A stretch of DNA of 64,000 nucleotides from Papio anubis (GCF_008728515.1 NC_044980.1:61191590-61255589); one strand, 5' to 3'. Shown: positions 1 to 12,062, numbered from the stretch's first letter. Notes: generated by a model not told the origin, from the letters alone. Numbers and translations: made by a program.

Positions 1-285
1 TATCCCTTGCCATCCCCCACCCTTTCCCCCGAGTCTCCGAAGTCCAAAGTATACGTACCATTCTTTGCCTTTGTGTCTCATAGCTTAGCTCCTGAGTTAT
101 TTCACCTAGAATAATAGTCTCCAATTCCATCCAGGTTGCTGTGAATGCCATTATTTCATTCCTTTTTATGGCTGAGTAGTATTCCATGTTACATATATAC
201 CACATTTTCTTTATCCACTCATTGATTGATGGGCATTTGGGCTGGTTCCATATTTTTGCAATTGCAAATTTGTATGCCCACAATT
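1..285 (-). mobile_element. L1 3' end fragment (LINE-1)
   Basis: Reads as the antisense of the L1 ORF2 tail and 3'UTR: the C-rich stretch at 10-35, then the familiar antisense run containing gagtagtattccatg near 174 and a gggctggttcc motif near 239. It is cut by the window start, so its 3' end is not seen. The subfamily looks like L1PB/L1MA by eye. No usable ORF remains. Confidence 0.85.
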
Positions 286-640
286 GTTTCTTGTAGCTCT
301 TTATTTCTTTTTATGCACACAATTTATTACCACTGAGATGGTTCTTTCATAACAAGATGGTTCTTTCTTTTAAAAAGTTGGTAAATTTAACAATTTGTTT
401 AAAAATAATTAAAATTTTTTTGTGTGTTGAAAATTTGAGGGTTAAAAAAGGATAAATAACCAGATGGGGAAAGGGGGTAGTCATTGTTTAGTTAAAATGT
501 GCTGAGTCCTTTTCATGTTCTAGAGGAGGATAGAAATAATGAACAAATTTAGACTTTGTGAGAAAATTCATGGCTAAACATTTCTGTTAAAAATTTAAAG
601 ATAACTGCCAAAGAAGATAAACACAATTTATAGATTGCAA
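286..640. other. A/T-rich stretch, nothing recognised
   Basis: No repeat family, ORF or RNA gene is recognised. A gatggttctttc motif occurs twice about 20 bp apart near 338-368. Confidence 0.5.
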
Positions 641-1005
641 GCCAGCTGAGGCAGGCAAAGCAGAAATATAGACAAATGTTATCAATCCAACAGAAGGCAG
701 TAAAAGGGATAGGAAATAAAGATAAAGGATGGTAAGCAGAAACACAAAATGTAGTAGCAAAAATAACTCCAACTCTGTCAGTGACTAGAATAAATGTAAG
801 GAGATTAAATCCACCTATTAAAAGATAGATTATCTGACTGGATTTTTAAAAGAGAAAGACACGTTATATGCTGCACACAAGAACTACACTTGAACAAAGC
901 CTGAAAAGAAAGCATGGGAAAAGATACGGCAGGCAGAAACTACGCAGAAGAAAGCTGGGATTTCAGACTAACTTGAATTTAAGGTGGAAAGCAGATGATT
1001 CTAAA
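641..1005 (+). mobile_element. Old L1 ORF2 fragment
   Basis: Sense-strand L1 ORF2 5' region, strongly diverged. The order matches L1M ORF2: aaatgtaaggagattaaat near 793, a gctgcacacaagaactacac motif near 869, then the aaagctgggat motif near 951. Stops in all frames show that it is a relic. Confidence 0.7.
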
Positions 1006-3270
1006 ATCTCAGATTTTCTCTTTGATTTTTCTTGAGGATTCCACCATGACCTACTGCATATCTATTCAGGGTCTCACAGTTATCTCCAACTCAGTTTTGC
1101 AAAACTGACATAATTTTCATTTCTAGGCTGTCTCTGAAGCAATTATGGGCCCTACTCTTCACATAGTTGCCCAGGTACCTTTGGTCCTCAGGCCTGCCAC
1201 TTTTTTCATGGTCTTGCACTGATTATTAGGGCAACAGAAATATAGACTGTATTTCTCACCAGGGCCCGGAGGCTTCCTGGAAAAGGCATGAACTCATGTC
1301 TTTGAGAAGAGTGCCCCACTGGAGTGCCAAGAGCGGAGGCAGGCGGCTCCCTGCAGGCAGATGCAGTCAGCAGCAAGAAATTGGGACTGAACTTTCCTGT
1401 CAAAATTGGGTCCTGTCACCCCTGTCTTCTTCATCTGATTCAGCTCTCTCCAAGAGGGAGCAGAGTGAAGCAGTAATGCTGACAAAGCCAACAGCAGAAA
1501 AGAAAGCTCTGCTGAGTGATGAGAAGTAGCTTAAGGGGGACAGAGGCTGGGAGAACAGCGAGTACTGTAAGGGTAGTAGGTGGGTGGTAGGGAAGGAAAC
1601 TGCCGGATACAGACCCACCACTGTCAGTGTGTCAAATCCTAGCCCATCTGCACGCCTGCCTCAGAGAAGACAGGAAGGGGGAAGCGGGGGCAGGAAGTGT
1701 GGAAGCCTCAGAATATTTTGGCCCTACTTGTATTTGACTATGTCAGTTCCAAGATGTTCACCTCAATCTGGCAGTCGACAGTGTCTTTTACAGCAACACA
1801 AATCAAATATTCTATTGGGTCAATGCAGAACAGTCATTAAGTGACCCACCTCGGGGAACTAGATGCATCATTGTCGTCAAACTGGTACTTTGCTGTCAAG
1901 CAGGCACACGTCCGACTGCTAAGGCATGGTTATTTCATGACCCAGACTCGACCACGGGGACAGTAGCTGCAGCGCCCTTGTAAACCCCAGGCTTCGTTCG
2001 GCATATATCAGCATTCTGCCTTAATTGAATTACGTAAATATTCATTTTTAAAAATGCAACAATGAGGCAATTCCTTAAACAGAATACATGCATTTTTGGT
2101 GGCTGTTTCTCTTCTGTACTTAAGGGGTCAAAGGCAAGGCAACCCTCAAATAGTTGGCAATGCTGGGAGTGGCCAGAACATAGAAAAATGTCTGAAGAGC
2201 AGGGAGGAAGCCCCTCACTTTGACAGGCCTGTAGGATTCCCCCAAGGGCTTAATTACTCTGCTGTCATGATCCTCTATTGCTGGCCAGAGACTGAGGCGT
2301 GGACAGACACTTGCACAGTCCGAACACAAGCCTTCCCATCCTGGCCCCCGTTTGAAGAGGAAGCAGTCAGGGCCCTGGGCTCCAGGAAGACCAGAGGAGG
2401 TAGGGCCCTGCCTCCTCCAAGCCCCCAGTGATGGGCCACTGAGGCCTGCCCATCTGCCACACTGACTTGGTTTTAATGAAAACTGTCCATGTGCTGCTAC
2501 TCACTCCTAATTATCTGTGCTCTGGCCTGGCTGGCTGACGTGTTTATTTTGTGGCTGCCAGACTGGTGGAGATGGTTCTTTCATAAAGAATCACACCGCT
2601 TTCAAGTTGAGTTTTCTTTTTGCCCATCATTTGTTTTTGCAAACATTTCAGGATTAATTGAACACTGTTCCCCCTTCCAACCAAAACACATGCTCGCCTT
2701 CCCTACACAATATGGCCATCTTGGCATTTGATCATCTCTGCACACTTTCATTTCTGAGTCCCCAGTGCTGACAAAAGACCAGTCTCAAGTAACCCCAGGC
2801 CGCTGCGTGGGAGAAAATTGAGTTTCATTTCAGATTAGCCTCTTCAGTTTCTGTCTCTGAAAAGCTCATTTTCTATAAATCTAGGTTTGGATATCTTCAG
2901 GCTCACCTTGAGCATGCAGCTGCATATCTTTTGCTCGTCTTTTTAATTATCACTATGGGTTTGGAAGCTTCTACAATATGTCATGTTTTGAGTAAGGGAA
3001 AAAGGAAGAAAAGAGTTAGCTCGGGGCGGACATTAGAAAGTGTCAAATAAAAATTGTTCTTCTCTAACATAATTTCACTATTAAGACATCACTGAAAAAA
3101 AGTAGCTAGAGATTAAAATGACTGTCTCCTTTATTTCTACTATTGCACACCTCATTTTGTAAAACAAAACCAAAAAACTTTCTATCAACCTCATTATCAC
3201 CCCTTCTCTCTTTCTAGTGTTGCTTAATCCCACTCGCACAGAAAAATCATCTGGGTGTTTTAAAATGTAC
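1006..3270. other. Low-repeat DNA, no gene recognised
   Basis: About 2.3 kb without a clear interspersed repeat. The short ORFs here lack recognisable domains or codon-like organisation and overlap on both strands. A perfect ttacgtaa octamer (PAR-bZIP/C-EBP type site) lies at 2030-2037. A conservation track would be needed to tell whether any part is functional. Confidence 0.5.
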
Positions 3271-3275
3271 CAATG

Positions 3276-4039
3276 TGTGGTAGACAGAATAATGGCCTTC
3301 CAAAGATGTTCCCATTCTGACCTCCAGGACCTGCTACCTTCCATGTGATTCAATTAAGCATCTTAGGTGGGAATATTATCCTGAATTATCCAGGTGGGCT
3401 CCAAAAGTAATCACAAATGTTCTTAAAAATAGAAAAAGGAAGTAGAAGAAGAGAGTCAGAGTGAGATGTCACCATGGAAAAAAGGCACAAAGAGATGCAA
3501 CTTTGTTGGCTTTGAAGATGGAAGAAGGAGGTCTTTGGAGGTTTGAAAGGGCAAAGAGACCAGGCGCAGTGGCTCACACCTATAATCCCAGCACTTTGGG
3601 AGGCAGAGGTGGGAGGGTCACTTGAGGCCAGGAGTTCGAGACCAGCCTGGGCCACATATGGAGACCCCTTCTCTACAAAAAATAAAAACATTACTTGGGT
3701 GTGGTGGCATGCACCTGTAGTCCCAGCTACTCGGGGGGCTGAGGTGGGAGGATGGGAGGATTGCTTGAGGGTAGGAGATTGAGGCTGCAGTGAGCCATGA
3801 TCATGTCACTCCACCAGCTTGGGTGATGAAGTGAGACCGTGTACAAAAAACAAAAAAGGCAAGGAAACAGATTCCTAGAGTCTCTGGAAAGGTCTGTAGC
3901 CCTTCTGACTTATTGAATTTAGCCCAGTGAGACCTGTGTTGAACTTGTGACCTAGAGAATTAGAAGATAATAAAATTGCATTGTGCTAAGCCACTAAGTT
4001 TGTGGTAATTCATTTCAGCAACTATAGGAAACTAATACA
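3276..4039 (+). mobile_element. MaLR (MLT1-type) solo LTR, split by an Alu
   Basis: The two halves, 3276-3557 and 3859-4039, read as one solo LTR. It starts TGTGGTAGACAGAATAATGG and ends gccactaagtttgtggtaat ... ggaaactaatac, the terminal pattern of ERVL-MaLR LTRs. The flanking pentamers (caatg and tcatg) match only partly, so the TSD is not clean. It is a non-coding endogenous-retrovirus relic; the exact subfamily is uncertain. Confidence 0.7.
3558..3858 (+). mobile_element. Alu (AluJ-like)
   Basis: A full dimeric Alu from gaccaggcgcagtggctcac to an A-rich tail near 3845-3858. The left arm keeps the J-type cctgggccacat region. It sits inside the MaLR LTR and is therefore younger than it. 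Confidence 0.95.
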
Positions 4040-4619
4040 TCATGTACATTTTCTCTAGACTACCTAAGCAGCAGGACTGGGCACCACTGGGTTGCACTGT
4101 TTCCGGGTCCTCATTCCTCCCTGCTCCTCAGCCCCTTACAATCTGCTGCTGGGACCCCAAACACCTCCGAAGCTCTTCTCACACACCAGTTGCCTCCTTG
4201 CTGACAAATCCCCTGGACACTTCTCCCTTCTTACTTTACTTAACACTGGACACTTGACTATTTCCCCATCCTGAAGCCTGCTTCAGCTTCAGCCTGCTTC
4301 AGACACCGTGCATCTACTGTTTCCTTGGCCGCTCTTGTCATCCTTGTGATTCTCTGGCTGCTGCTTTTCCTTGGACCAATCCTTAAGTGTCGATGCTGGG
4401 AAGGCTGCACATTAGGGTCTGTTCTCTTCTCACTCTCTATACTTTTCCCAGGATGTTTCATCTATCCCTTTGGCTTCTATGTAGTGATGGACACCTACCC
4501 TAAATCTTTTGCTCTGATCTCTTTCCTGTCTTTCACAGCCATATATTCAGCCATCTATCTCAAGCCCAGTATGTTTAATGCTGAACCCATTTTCTCTACC
4601 ATAATTTCCTTCCTCTGTC
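4040..4619. other. Pyrimidine-rich DNA, nothing certain
   Basis: C/T-rich single-copy-looking sequence upstream of the L2 match. It may be more of the same L2 copy, too decayed for me to assign. No exon-like structure is seen. Confidence 0.4.
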
Positions 4620-5170
4620 TATGATGTTGTTATCCATGTGGCAACTCAAGCCAGAAACCTGGAAAGCATCCTGTCTCCTTCCACTCCCTTGCCTGTTCCT
4701 CACTCAAATCTGATGAATCACTTCTCTCCATCCACTCACTACCATCTTGGTTCAGGCTACCTTCATCTCTACCTGAATTATTGCAAGAGCCAAAGCCATC
4801 ACTCAAAGACAAAAATGCCATGACTCTGTGTAAAACACTTTAACATCTCTCTCATTCCTTAGATGATGAGCTTTTCACTTGTCTTCAAGTCATAGTGGCA
4901 CTTTGCTCCTATTTTCCTGTCCTGTGGCACCTCCTCCCATGCTGGCCTCTATCCTCACCCCACCCTCTCTCCAAACTCTATGCCCAGGCCATTATGAACC
5001 ACCGTACTTTAGTCATCTGAATTCACTATGCTTCCTCCTACCTCAGGCTTTGTACATGCCAGTCTCTCTTCCTAAACATATTCTTGTCCCACTCTGGGAC
5101 TAGCTAAATCATCTCAGGCATTGATCATAACCTAGCTGCTGCCATGGACTTTTGTCATTTTTTTAGCTGC
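4620..5170 (+). mobile_element. L2 (LINE-2) fragment
   Basis: Sense L2 3' half. The order follows L2: caactcaagccagaaacctgg near 4640, the tctacctgaattattgcaag motif near 4771, and a degenerate ggctttgtacatgcc motif near 5046. It continues after an interruption at 6030-6190. Confidence 0.65.
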
Positions 5171-5704
5171 TTAGCATCCATTCATCCTTCCTTCAATATC
5201 CTGATTTCCTTCTGGAGAATTAACCATTTTTTCCTTTGCGTCCCCTTGGTTGAATGGTAAATCCATGTGTCAGGCCCCTGTTGCAGAAGCTAAAGGGTGT
5301 AAACTCATTTCTCTCATGGCCCTGGTACAAGGAGGTGGATGAGCTGTGACCTAAGCTGGTCAATTAGATGCTTTCCTCCAGGACTTTGAATCTTATACAA
5401 ATAGCACAAGGATGAATGAAATTGAAATCCCTCCACATTAGTGGCAGGGCTCTGACCAGATTGTTCTGGCTCAGATATACTCCCTGGGTTCCTGCTTCCT
5501 AACCCTTCAAAGCTGCTTTTCTTTCTGCCCTTTATAAGCCTGTTTCTCCAGATTTTCTGTTTGTACACAGTATCCTTCCATTAAATTCTTTTATATTTAA
5601 GTTAGGAAAACTTGGTTTCTGTTAGCTCTTTAACTGTATTTTCTCTGGCTTCGTAGCCTGGATTAAAAACCTCTCCTGTGGGCTTATCCTTCTCAAGGTA
5701 GTTA
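5171..5704. other. Unassigned stretch within L2
   Basis: Separates the two L2 parts, so it is probably an inserted ancient repeat. Its right half (a Phe/Leu-rich pyrimidine run, then attaaattcttttatattt near 5580) resembles an old LTR or MER-type end, but I cannot name the family. Confidence 0.35.
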
Positions 5705-6013
5705 TTTTTATTTATTTATTTATTTTTTATGGTGACAGAGTCTCACTCTGTCACCCAGGCTGGAGTGCAATGGTGTGGTCTCAGCTCACTGCAACCTCTG
5801 CCTCCTGGGTTCAAGCAATTCTCCTACCTCAGCCTCCCCAGTAGCTGGGACTATAGGCGCATGCTGCCACGCCTAGCTAATTTTTTGTATTTTAGTAGAG
5901 ATGGGGTTTCACCATGTTGCCCAGGCTGGTCTCAACCTCCTAAGCTCAGGCAATCCTCCTGCCTCAGCCTCCCAAAGTGCTAGGATTACAGGCGTGAGCC
6001 ACTGCACCCAACC
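5705..6013 (-). mobile_element. Alu
   Basis: An antisense Alu with a tttattta-type tail at 5705-5728, a gagtctcactctgtcaccca box at 5738 and the 5' end at cactgcacccaacc (6013). Full length, Alu J/S type. Confidence 0.95.
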
Positions 6014-6029
6014 CTCATGGTAGACATTA

Positions 6030-6190
6030 CAGCGTATTAAAATGGCACTTACTTCTCTTTCTCTCCCACTAGACATAAACTTTTTGAGAGCAGGGACAAT
6101 ACCTTGTTTGTTATTGTATATCCAGTGCCAAGGACTGTGACTGAGATATAGTAAGCATTCAACAAGCCTTTGAGAACAGTGTGAATGCAG
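6030..6190 (+). mobile_element. L2 3' end
   Basis: Matches the L2 3' terminus: cccactagacataaactt near 6066, then agagcagggacaatacctt, a tgccaaggactgtg motif and an attcaacaag-like terminal region. It is the continuation of 4620-5170. Confidence 0.75.
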
Positions 6191-6369
6191 TTTCATCCTT
6201 TGATGTGCACAGAATAAATGCAGAAAAGGCTCATAGTCTGTTGGTTCCAATGTTTCCAAATAAGCTATTGCCAGCTTATTTACATTATTGCTAAAAGTTT
6301 TCATTAAGGCTTCCTCTGCCCATGGGCAAAGCGTGTAGACAATTGTGCAAAGTGTAAAGCAAACCAAAT
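6191..6369. other. Short unassigned spacer
   Basis: No recognisable feature between the L2 end and the old L1 5' region. Confidence 0.4.
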
Positions 6370-7970
6370 CAAACCCAAACTGAAAATATCAAAATAGAAA
6401 CTTCCACTTCAAGGAAAATGAGTAGACATACTTTTCCCTATTCCAATCCCTAAATGCAGCAAAACTTCCTGGATGTATATAAAACAAACATAAGAAGATT
6501 CTGAAAGATGGAGAGAAGGCAGACCAATGAGGGACTTCAGAACTCATGCAGTGATGTGGTGGTGAGTTCCCTGAGTTTTCTTTTTGCTTCATATGTCTCA
6601 GACTCAGAGCGGAAGAAGCTAGCAGCCTGGAAACACTAGTGTACACCAATGTATAGACAGAAAGAACTCCAGCAAAAACCTGTTCTGTCTAGGTAAAGGA
6701 CCAAAAAAGGGATAGCCTAGCAATAGCTGCCCTATTCCAGTCAAACACCATAGAAAACTACGGCCCCATCCCAACCAACACTAGAGAAAGTTGAGGGGGG
6801 AACCTAGGATGTCAAGAGGTAGCCAACTTCACTCCTGCTAGGGTGGTGTCAGAGAAGGCTGAGTGGCGAGCCAGGACTTTCATCTCCGATGGGTGGTAAC
6901 AAGCACCTTCTTTTCTCCACATGGTATTAGTGGGAACCACCCAGAGAACCTGGACTTTCATCTCCACATGACTGTAACAAGGTGTGTATTTCCCCTTCCA
7001 GCTGGGGAGGATTTGTGGAGGCCTACTGGGGATGCGGAATTCCCATCCCACCTAACAATAATGAGTAGCTCCCTTCTCCAACCAAATGGAGCCTGTACGG
7101 AGAACACAGACTTAAACGCCCACTTGGAGTTAATAAAGTGATGCCCTTTTGTACCCTGCTAGAGTGGTGTTAGAGCAAGCCAACTAAAACAAGGCTTAAA
7201 TAAGATCCCAAACCACAGTACATATTGTCTAAACTATCTAGATTTTTTTGTTCGTTTGTTTGTTTGAGACAGAATTTTGGTCTTATTGCCCAGGCTAAAG
7301 GGCAACGGTGTGGTCTCAGCTCACTGCAACCTCCGCTCCCAGGAGCCTGCCTCAGCCTCCCAAGTAGCTGGGATTACAGGCATGCACCACCACATGCGGC
7401 TAATTTTGTATTTTTAGTAGAGATGGGTTTTCTCCATGTTGGTCAGCCTGGTCTTGAACTCCCGACCTCAGGTGATCCGCCCGCCTCAGCCTCCCAAAGT
7501 GCTGGGATTACAGGCGTGAGCCACTACACCCAGCCAAAATATCTAGGTTTTAATAGAGAAAAAATAGATTTTTAAATAAAAATTTTATTAAATTTATTAA
7601 AAATAGATTTTTAATATATTAATTATCACAAGAACCAGTGAGATCTGAAATAAAGTAAGAAACACAATCATCAAGATGATACAGTTGTTAGAATTATATG
7701 ACAAAGATTTTAAAGGAGATATAAAAATGCCTCAACTATCAATTACAAATGCACATGAAACAGATGAAAAAACAAAACATCTCATTAAAGAAATATAAAA
7801 CCTCAGCAAAGAAAAAGAAGCTATAAAGAAGAACTAAATGGAAATTTTAGAAGTGAAAAGTATAATAACCAAAATGAAAAGCCCAGCTGATGGACTAAAC
7901 AGCAGAATAAAGAGGAGAGAGGAAAGAGTCAGTAAATTGACAATAATAGGAATATCCAATTTTTAAGAAT
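6370..7970 (+). mobile_element. Ancient L1 5'UTR/ORF1 region
   Basis: Sense orientation. The part 6380-7230 resembles a mammalian-wide L1 5'UTR, with a repeated ctagagtggtgttagag-type motif at 6836 and 7159 and a cttggagttaataaagtgat motif near 7122. After the Alu, 7625-7965 resembles the region at the start of ORF1, with the gaactaaatggaaattttag motif near 7831. It is too decayed to encode protein. Confidence 0.6.
7242..7535 (-). mobile_element. Alu (AluS-like)
   Basis: An antisense Alu inserted in the L1 5' region. An 11-bp TSD is visible: aaactatctag at 7231-7241 and aaaatatctag at 7536-7546, one mismatch. About 17 bp are missing from the right arm near 7342. Confidence 0.96.
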
Positions 7971-7974
7971 TGAT

Positions 7975-8180
7975 GCAAAATAGATGTACATAGTTTTAGG
8001 GTACAAATGATGATATACTATACTCATATAATTTGTAAGGATCAATTCAGTGCACTTAGGATATCCATCTCCTTAAGTATTTGTCTTTTCTTTATATTGG
8101 AACCATTTAAATTTTTCTCTTATAGCTATTTTGAAATATACAATAGATTAGTGTATAGTCATCCTCTTTAGGACAGACAT
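7975..8180 (-). mobile_element. L1 3'UTR fragment (L1MA/MB-like)
   Basis: Antisense of the L1MA/MB 3'UTR end: tttagggtacaaatgatgat near 7994, gatatccatctccttaag near 8060, and gctattttgaaatatacaat near 8126. It lies between the old L1 and the MST LTR. Confidence 0.7.
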
Positions 8181-8240
8181 GAAGAAACAAAGTAAATCTT
8201 TGCTTTAGAAACTGAACTAATAATTACCATCCAAAGAAGG

Positions 8241-8621
8241 TGTATTAGTCCATTCTCACACTGCTATAAAGAACCACCTGAGACTGGGTAACTTATGAAG
8301 AAAAGAAGTTTAATTGACTCACAGTTCTGCAGGCTGCATAGGAAGCATGGCTGGGAGGCCTCAGGAAACTTACAATCATGGTGGGAGATGAAGGGGAAGC
8401 AAGCACATCTTACTGTGGGGGAGCAGGAGAGAGAGAGCTAAAGGGGAGGTACCACACACTTATAAATCACCAGATTTTGTGAGAACTTACTATCATGAGA
8501 GCAGCAAGGGGGAAATCTGCCCCCATAATCCAATCACCTCTCACGAGATCCCTCCCCCAACATTGGGAATTACAATTTAACATGAGATTGGGTGGGGAGG
8601 ACACAGAGCCACACCATATCA
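8241..8621 (-). mobile_element. MST-type MaLR solo LTR
   Basis: A complete solo LTR read on the minus strand, starting (plus strand) tgtattagtccattctcaca and ending acaccatatca. A perfect 5-bp TSD, gaagg, lies at 8236-8240 and 8622-8626, which fixes both ends. The ataaatcaccag and gtaccacacac boxes favour MST over THE1. It is non-coding, with no internal retroviral sequence left. Confidence 0.93.
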
Positions 8622-9851
8622 GAAGGTGAGACAGTATTTGCGGTCTGAACCTAACCAGATTGATGACCTGCTAAAATAACAACAGCAGCAGCAAAATCAA
8701 CACGCTACAAAGGATTTTAACTGGAATGAAAGTCTACACAAGAAAACATCACATTGTCAGGATGCAATCCCGAATTACTCAATAAACAAAGAACCCAGAA
8801 ACGTGACCAATTCTCAAGGGAAAAAACAATCAATAAATGCCAACCCATGTAAAACAGACATTCGATTTATCAGACAAAGACTTTGAAGTGTGAGTATGCT
8901 CTAATGAAGGAACATAAACGTGCCTGAAATGAGAGGAAAGACAGACATCCTCAGCAGAGAAAGAGAAACTATTAAAAGAGCAAACTTGGATATTTTCAAA
9001 CTGAAAAATATAATATCTGAAATTAAAAATGCACTGGATTGGCTCAGTAATAAAATGGAGAGTATGGAAAAGTCAGTTAGTGGGAAGCTAAATCTACAGA
9101 AATTATCCAATCTAAATGACAGAGGGAAAAATTGTTCTCTTCAGTTCATTAAACTGTGTATGACTACTGAAAGGAAAAACTATAACGTTGTCCGGTGGGA
9201 TTTTCAACATATGCATATATAATACATATGTATATAATACATATGACAACTATGACATAAAGGTCAGCGCTGGAGGCTAAAAGGATCTGTGTGGTTTTAA
9301 GACACCTACATTTTATTTGATGTAAAATATTAATTTAAAATAGAGTGTGACAAGTCAGGCAGGTATGTTGTAATTCCCAGAGGAACCACTAAAAAATAAT
9401 AATTTAGAGATATATGCAAAATGCCAATAAATGAATTAAAGTGAAATTTAAACTAAAACATTTAAATTAAGCTAAACTCAAATAACCCCATAGAAGGCAG
9501 GAATGAAGAAAAAGAGGAATAAAAACAGATGACCTACACAGAAAACAAATAATAAAATGAAGACCTAAATCCAACCATATCAAAAGTTAAATGAAGTATA
9601 AATGTAAGCACACCAAGAAATTCACTTTAAGTATAAAGGCATAAACTAAGAAGATAGTAAAAAGTGCATCAAACAATAATAGAAGGCTCAAGTGGCTATA
9701 TTAATATTAGACAAAGCAGACTTGGAAATGGAATATTACCAGCAGTAAAGGGGGGCATTAAATAATGAAAAAGGTATATAAGGAGATATAACACTTCCAA
9801 ATATATATTCAGGAGTTGTATTAATAGTTTGATTAAAAAAAAAACTAGTTG

Positions 9852-9864
9852 ATATATATATATA

Positions 9865-9899
<35 letters not shown>
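9852..9899. repeat. (TA)n(TG)n(TA)n microsatellite
   Basis: 48 nt of strict purine/pyrimidine alternation: ta units, then tg units, then ta units, directly at the 3' tail of the antisense Alu. Confidence 0.98.
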
Positions 9900-10191
9900 T
9901 TGAGATGTAGTCTCACTCTGTTGCCCAGGCTGGAGTGCAATGGCATGAACTTGGCTCACTGCAACCTCCGCCTCCCGGATCCAAGACACTCTCCTGCCTC
10001 AGTCTTCCAAGTAGCTGGGACTACAGGTGCACACCACTACACCCAGCTAATTTTTGTATTTTTAGTAGAGAATACAAAATACAGGTTTCACCATGTTGGC
10101 CAGGCTGGTCTTGAACTCTTGACCTCAAGTGATCTGCCTGCCTAGACCTCCCAAAGTGTGGGATTACAGGCATGAGTCACTGAGTCTGGCC
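9900..10191 (-). mobile_element. Alu
   Basis: An antisense Alu. It has an odd local change at 10068-10084, where gagaatacaaaatacagg replaces the usual gagatggggtttc part, a small template-like repeat of tacaaaat type sequence. The 5' end is at gagtctggcc. Confidence 0.95.
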
Positions 10192-11149
10192 TGATTAGAA
10201 TTTTTAACAGCTTATCTTGGCATTGTAGGCAGAGTCTAAAAAGAATGAGCGTAGTCTTTACTGGAAATTTAAAAATAGTAATTATGGTATGCCATCAGTT
10301 GTTTCCCAGTCTGTGAAACATCCTGTGGAAGAGCTTGTTCTGCCATCATACAGGGTAGGAATCTTGAGCCAATGTAGCAAATGGTTTCTGATAGGCTGAC
10401 TCCTCATTTCTTACCCTAACAGGTGTGAGTGTTTGACACTATAACTTTGACCTGGCATGAGTAATCGTAAATGATCCTACATGCTAACAATATTCTACTT
10501 ATTGCCCTCAGTCCTAGTTTGCAGAATGCTTTCTACCTACCAACTTACTGAAAGAGATACTGCTGGAAACCAAAGCCATGGCCTTGGAGATTCTCTCATC
10601 TCCCAGCTTGCCTGGCCCCCTCCTTCTTGACGGCAGGAGACCGTGATGGGTGTGTCTGGCCTGACATGCCACTAGCACGTGTTTCTTGAGAGTTCTTCTT
10701 TCCTGGGGTGGAGAGTCATGATCTGATTCTAATTCTTTCTATATTTTCTCACAAGGTAAGGGAGAGATTATGGGCCCGCCTATCTACTGGCTTTTGACCC
10801 CTTTGCCAACTGTTCTTCAAGTCACAGTATAGAATCTACCAAGGGAAGTCAGGAATCAAAAAGATGTTGGTGGATTGCTGCAATTAAATAAAACCATGAG
10901 GGAATTATAAGAAATAAATATCAAGTCCAGGTTTATGTTTATTCTTTTCTTATCTTTTTTTCCTTCCACCCCAAAGATATTATAGGTTTATGTTTAAAAG
11001 ATCAATTTCATTATAATCAGCATATAGGAGGCCACTGTAAGAAACCCTGAGAAAATTGGTAGCAAGGTCACCAAGAGTGAAGCTAGCAAAAATCAACTTT
11101 AAATGGATGAGGACAAAGAACACACACATACCAACACACACACATAAAC
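10192..11149. other. Unassigned ~960-bp segment inside the L1 series
   Basis: Flanked by L1 ORF2 5' sequence on the left and L1 RT-region sequence on the right, so about 1.2-1.5 kb of ORF2 appears to be replaced or missing here. The content is not recognised; parts are mixed-GC and unlike L1. It could be an old ERV or MER fragment. Confidence 0.4.
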
Positions 11150-12024
11150 CTATGGACTATTCTCAGGCATGACGATCATTGCCACAACCCTCAATAAAAT
11201 GTGTGCAAACAGATAGCATATTAAAAGATTAATATTACATGACCAAAGGAATTTATTCCATGAATGTAAGGGTGTTTCAATATTTGTATGTTTATTAATG
11301 TATTTCACATTAATGGATTCAAATATTATAGAAAGATTTCCATCAATTTTTTAAGAAAAATTCAACATCTATTCTTGATTTTTTAAAAAAGTGTGAATAA
11401 AATGGGATTTGATAGATATTACTCTGTTATGCAAAACCCAGTATTATGCCTGTCAGGAAAAGGTAGAAGCATTCCTATTAAAATTCGGAACAAGGAAAGA
11501 ACACAGCATCACTAGTGTAATTTATCACGGCCTGGTGGAGTTTTTCAGCACAATTAGAGAAGAGAAAGAAATGGATGGTTCAAAAGTGGGGATATAGGAC
11601 ATAAGTTATAATTATTAGCAGATTTATTTGCCTCAAAAAATCCAAGAGACAATATTGAAATACTGTTATAGTCAGGGAATGTAGCAAGGTAACTGAATAA
11701 AGGTAGTGTATGGAAATCAATAGGCTTCATATATGCAAATTATAATCAATAAGAACAAGAGGCCCCCAAGGGCAAATACCAAATACGTGAAATACTTAAG
11801 AATAAACTTAAGAAATGTACAAGATTTATAGAATGAAAACTTTAAATACTAATGAGGATCACAAAAGGACACTTGAACAAATAAACATACTAAACTGATA
11901 GAAAATTATATCATTATAAAGATATTAATTCTCCTTAAGTTAAACTAAACTTATAACATACTGTCAATAAAATGCAAACTGCAGTTTTTTTGGAACTAGA
12001 CAAGCTAATTCTAAAACTTATATG

Positions 12025-12062
12025 GCCCTGATTGCTTAACGGATAAGGCTTTGGCCTCCTAA
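12025..12062 (+). pseudogene. tRNA-Arg(CCT) 5'-half retropseudogene (tailless)
   Basis: Inside L1 ORF2, 38 nt align without gaps to positions 1-38 of human tRNA-Arg-CCT, recalled from memory, with 6 mismatches by hand count. The D-arm region cttaacggataaggc (12035-12049) and the anticodon-loop heptamer ctcctaa (12056-12062, anticodon at 12058-12060) are plain. The match stops in the anticodon loop: no 3' half, no CCA and no poly(A). It is flanked by direct repeats aaaacttatatgg (12013-12025) and aaaatttatatgg (12061-12073), one mismatch, which are the L1 target duplicated. The unique inserted part is 12026-12060. This fits the published class of tailless retropseudogenes, made by L1 machinery from 3'-truncated RNAs. 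It is not a functional tRNA gene. Confidence 0.85.

Noticed and set aside
2096..2431. 111-codon open frame on the plus strand
   Set aside because: Overlapping open frames occur on the other strand and the protein has no family features; treated as chance.
5909..6367. 152-codon open frame on the minus strand
   Set aside because: Its C-terminal third is translated Alu and the remainder crosses the L2 end; no domain, no start context and no exon support.
12025..12062. A functional tRNA gene
   Set aside because: Only the 5' half is present; there is no B box, T arm or 3' acceptor strand, and it is flanked by duplicated L1 target sequence.
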